Below the pieces are notes generated by a model. That model was given only the letters and a program-made list of their open reading frames with translations, was not told the DNA's origin and did not search any database. Shown piece by piece: positions 5,457 through 6,850 of a DNA stretch of 6,850 bases. Positions within the stretch are counted from its first letter, which is position 1; the number at the start of each line of letters is the position of its first letter. The position numbers were made by a program, and so were the translations under genes. Source of the stretch: Thermoplasmata archaeon (lineage in GTDB: Archaea; Thermoplasmatota; Thermoplasmata; Thermoplasmatales; Thermoplasmataceae); NCBI GenBank assembly GCA_021801305.1, contig JAJYYD010000128.1, forward strand, positions 1 through 6,850, given 5' to 3'.

Positions 5457-6058
5457 TAGAGGTCAAAGTCTCAAAGTTACTTGGCAAATCAGTCATATCA
5501 CCATCCATAAGTGATGCAGGAACGATCTGTATTTTCGGAAAAAATGGGAGTGGCAAGACATCCACGCTCCTGATGATATGCGGCTTCATTGTCCCTGACA
5601 GCGGAAAGATAATCATAAACAACAGGGATGTCACATTACTGCAGCCCCAGAAGAGGTCGGCAGTATTCATAAACCAGGACAGCTACTTTCCCAATATGGA
5701 CGTTGATGACCACCTTACACATTTCATGGACAGAAAAAACAGTAAAGCGGGAAATGTGAACATAGAGGAGATCAGGAATATCATGGGCATTGACTTCAGT
5801 GGAAAGGTGAAAAATCTGAGCATGGGACAGAAGATAAGGGTATCCATCGCGACTGCACTCATGACAGGACCACAGGTGCTTGCCATTGATGAGGCTCTCT
5901 CCAACCTGGATGACAAGAACCACGTGATAGGCAACCTGAAGGATTACGCAGGAAGGTCCGGAATGGACCTTATTTTTGTTACGCAGGACCAGGCTGATTC
6001 AGAACTTTCAGATCACTCCTACAGGATGACCGATGGAAAATCCGAAAGGCTTTTTTAG
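5453..6058 (+). CDS. wtpC: Tungstate/molybdate ABC transporter ATP-binding protein (WtpC/ModC-like)
   Basis: Cytoplasmic ATPase expected to power the importer; 201 residues, a bare nucleotide-binding domain without the C-terminal MOP/TOBE regulatory domain of bacterial ModC. Walker A is GKNGSGKT (29-36), the Q-loop is INQD with Gln75, the signature is LSMGQ (122-126), Walker B is VLAIDE ending at Glu147, and the D-loop is SNLDD (150-154). The switch His, usually in VTHD, is Gln178 here (VTQDQ), and the signature has Met for the central Gly. In ABC proteins the switch His senses the gamma-phosphate, so hydrolysis could be weakened. The start at 5453 overlaps the ancestral permease stop (ATGA) and has a good AAGGAG. 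The substrate assignment rests on its neighbours; from this sequence alone only an ABC ATPase is certain. Confidence 0.88.
   Translation: MIEVKVSKLLGKSVISPSISDAGTICIFGKNGSGKTSTLLMICGFIVPDSGKIIINNRDVTLLQPQKRSAVFINQDSYFPNMDVDDHLTHFMDRKNSKAGNVNIEEIRNIMGIDFSGKVKNLSMGQKIRVSIATALMTGPQVLAIDEALSNLDDKNHVIGNLKDYAGRSGMDLIFVTQDQADSELSDHSYRMTDGKSERLF
6051..6056 (+). terminator. Oligo-T terminator overlapping the wtpC stop
   Basis: Six T residues precede and enter the TAG stop codon. Archaeal RNA polymerase stops readily at short T runs, and a convergent gene begins immediately after, so a plus-strand termination signal is plausible here. No stem-loop is needed or evident. Confidence 0.35.
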
Positions 6059-6850
6059 GCTTCCATAACAGATTCCTTCTCTTCCCTTGCGACGTGGTAA
6101 ATCCTGTATCTCAGCTCCATGAAAAGAAGGAACATTGCGGCACTGAACAGGGCTATGCCAAGTGTTAACCACATATCCACATAGGAATGCGTCCTGTCCT
6201 GTATGAACCCCGCAAAGGGCGTTCCCAGTATGGTGCCCATGCTCATAACCATCAGGCTCAGCCCGCTGAACAGCCCCACCTTCGTTCTGGGTGCTATCTC
6301 GGAAATAAGTGTCACATAAACGCTGTTCCAGCCCACTGATGACATTCCCACAAAGAATGCCATGAAACCTGCACTGAAAATTGTTACTGAAACAGTTGGG
6401 AATGATATGAAAAGTGCTGATGAAATGACCATTATCAGGACAAGTGATTTCAGCCGGTTTCCCTTGAAGATTCTTCCGCTGATGGAGGCCCAGAACAGCC
6501 TTCCCGCCACGGCTCCGGTCAGGAGAAGTGCCAGGAATACCTCCGCAATGAGTATCACAAAGCCCCTCTGTTCCAGGAATACAACATAGTATGTGAGAAT
6601 GGACTGCTGCCCCCATGAAAGAAAGGCTGCACAGATGCTTATGGTCATCAGTGATCTGTTCCGTCCGGCTCCCAGAACCTGCCTCAGGTATCCCTTCTGC
6701 TTCCTGACTTCAGTATTCTCCCGCTTTCCAACAGGGATGAGAAGTGCTATTGTTCCACCTATAATGATTGTAACCACAAATGACCACTGCAGGCCGAAGT
6801 GAATTGCAACGAGGGGTAGAACCACTGCAGAAAGTGCTGCTCCAACAGGC
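6055..6850 (-). CDS. Major facilitator superfamily transporter, C-terminal part (5' end off the window)
   Basis: Twelve-helix secondary transporter of which about 264 C-terminal residues are visible; the frame is open to the right edge, and some 130-150 residues (about four helices) are missing. A GTG at 6825 lies within a transmembrane helix (PVGAALSAVVLPLVAIHFG), so it is not the true start. Visible in order are two helices of the first half, a polar central loop (GKRENTEVRKQKG) and six helices of the second half. Those include GRLFWASISGRIFKGNR, the second-half counterpart of the GxLaDrxGrk motif, and TKVGLFSGLSLMVMSMGTIL. The C-terminal tail is charged (EEKESVMEA). Its stop overlaps the wtpC stop tail to tail by 4 nt. 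The substrate cannot be told from sequence; position suggests no direct link to the metal importer. Confidence 0.85.
   Translation of the reverse strand, partial: PVGAALSAVVLPLVAIHFGLQWSFVVTIIIGGTIALLIPVGKRENTEVRKQKGYLRQVLGAGRNRSLMTISICAAFLSWGQQSILTYYVVFLEQRGFVILIAEVFLALLLTGAVAGRLFWASISGRIFKGNRLKSLVLIMVISSALFISFPTVSVTIFSAGFMAFFVGMSSVGWNSVYVTLISEIAPRTKVGLFSGLSLMVMSMGTILGTPFAGFIQDRTHSYVDMWLTLGIALFSAAMFLLFMELRYRIYHVAREEKESVMEA

Noticed and set aside
6008..6616. Minus-strand 202-codon ORF rich in Cys, His and Gly
   Set aside because: It overlaps the MFS gene in another frame and has no domain features; a shadow frame.
6823..6825. GTG as start of the MFS transporter
   Set aside because: The frame is open to the window edge, and the GTG falls in the middle of a transmembrane helix.

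Overview
The window looks like a piece of an archaeal genome, most likely a member of the Thermoplasmata. It has archaeal-type TATA elements with short or absent leaders, a Tfx-family regulator, a WtpA-type oxyanion-binding protein crowded with N-glycosylation sequons, and Arg/Ile codon use rich in AGG/AGA and ATA. The domain call is fairly firm; the order-level call is inference. The theme is molybdenum/tungsten: an enzyme that needs a molybdopterin-type cofactor, the uptake system for its metal, and a likely metal-linked regulator between them.

Left part, minus strand (1-2989): a three-gene operon for a molybdenum hydroxylase of the CO dehydrogenase/xanthine dehydrogenase/aldehyde oxidoreductase superfamily. 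Transcription runs right to left: FAD subunit (coxM-like), [2Fe-2S] subunit (coxS-like), then the large Mo-cofactor subunit (coxL-like, cut by the left edge after 535 codons). The junctions are an ATGA overlap and a 1-nt gap. The large subunit carries AYRGAGR instead of the Cys-containing AYRCSFR loop of proven CO oxidisers, so the substrate is probably an aldehyde or another compound rather than CO.

Middle (2990-3673): an AT-rich intergenic region with a promoter for the hydroxylase operon and, facing the other way, a 34-codon ORF for a single-pass membrane micropeptide that may be leaderless. Next comes a tfx gene on the minus strand. tfx diverges from the transporter genes across a 106-bp region that holds two TATA boxes and a 22-bp inverted repeat midway between them, a good candidate operator.

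Right part, plus strand (3674-6058): wtpA-wtpB-wtpC-like genes of a tungstate/molybdate ABC importer, closely spaced. The permease appears broken: its frame stops just after the conserved SEFG...AYY segment, while the expected last transmembrane helix continues in another frame and overlaps the ATPase start by ATGA. About 20 residues of a loop are also missing. The ATPase has Gln in place of the switch-loop His.

Right edge, minus strand (6055-6850): the C-terminal two thirds of an MFS transporter of unknown substrate, convergent with wtpC and overlapping it by 4 nt.

Working model (inference): the ABC system brings in molybdate or tungstate, the metal is built into the cofactor of the hydroxylase, and Tfx adjusts transporter and perhaps enzyme expression. 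No cofactor-synthesis or hydroxylase-maturation genes are in the window. No tRNA, rRNA, CRISPR array or insertion sequence was seen.
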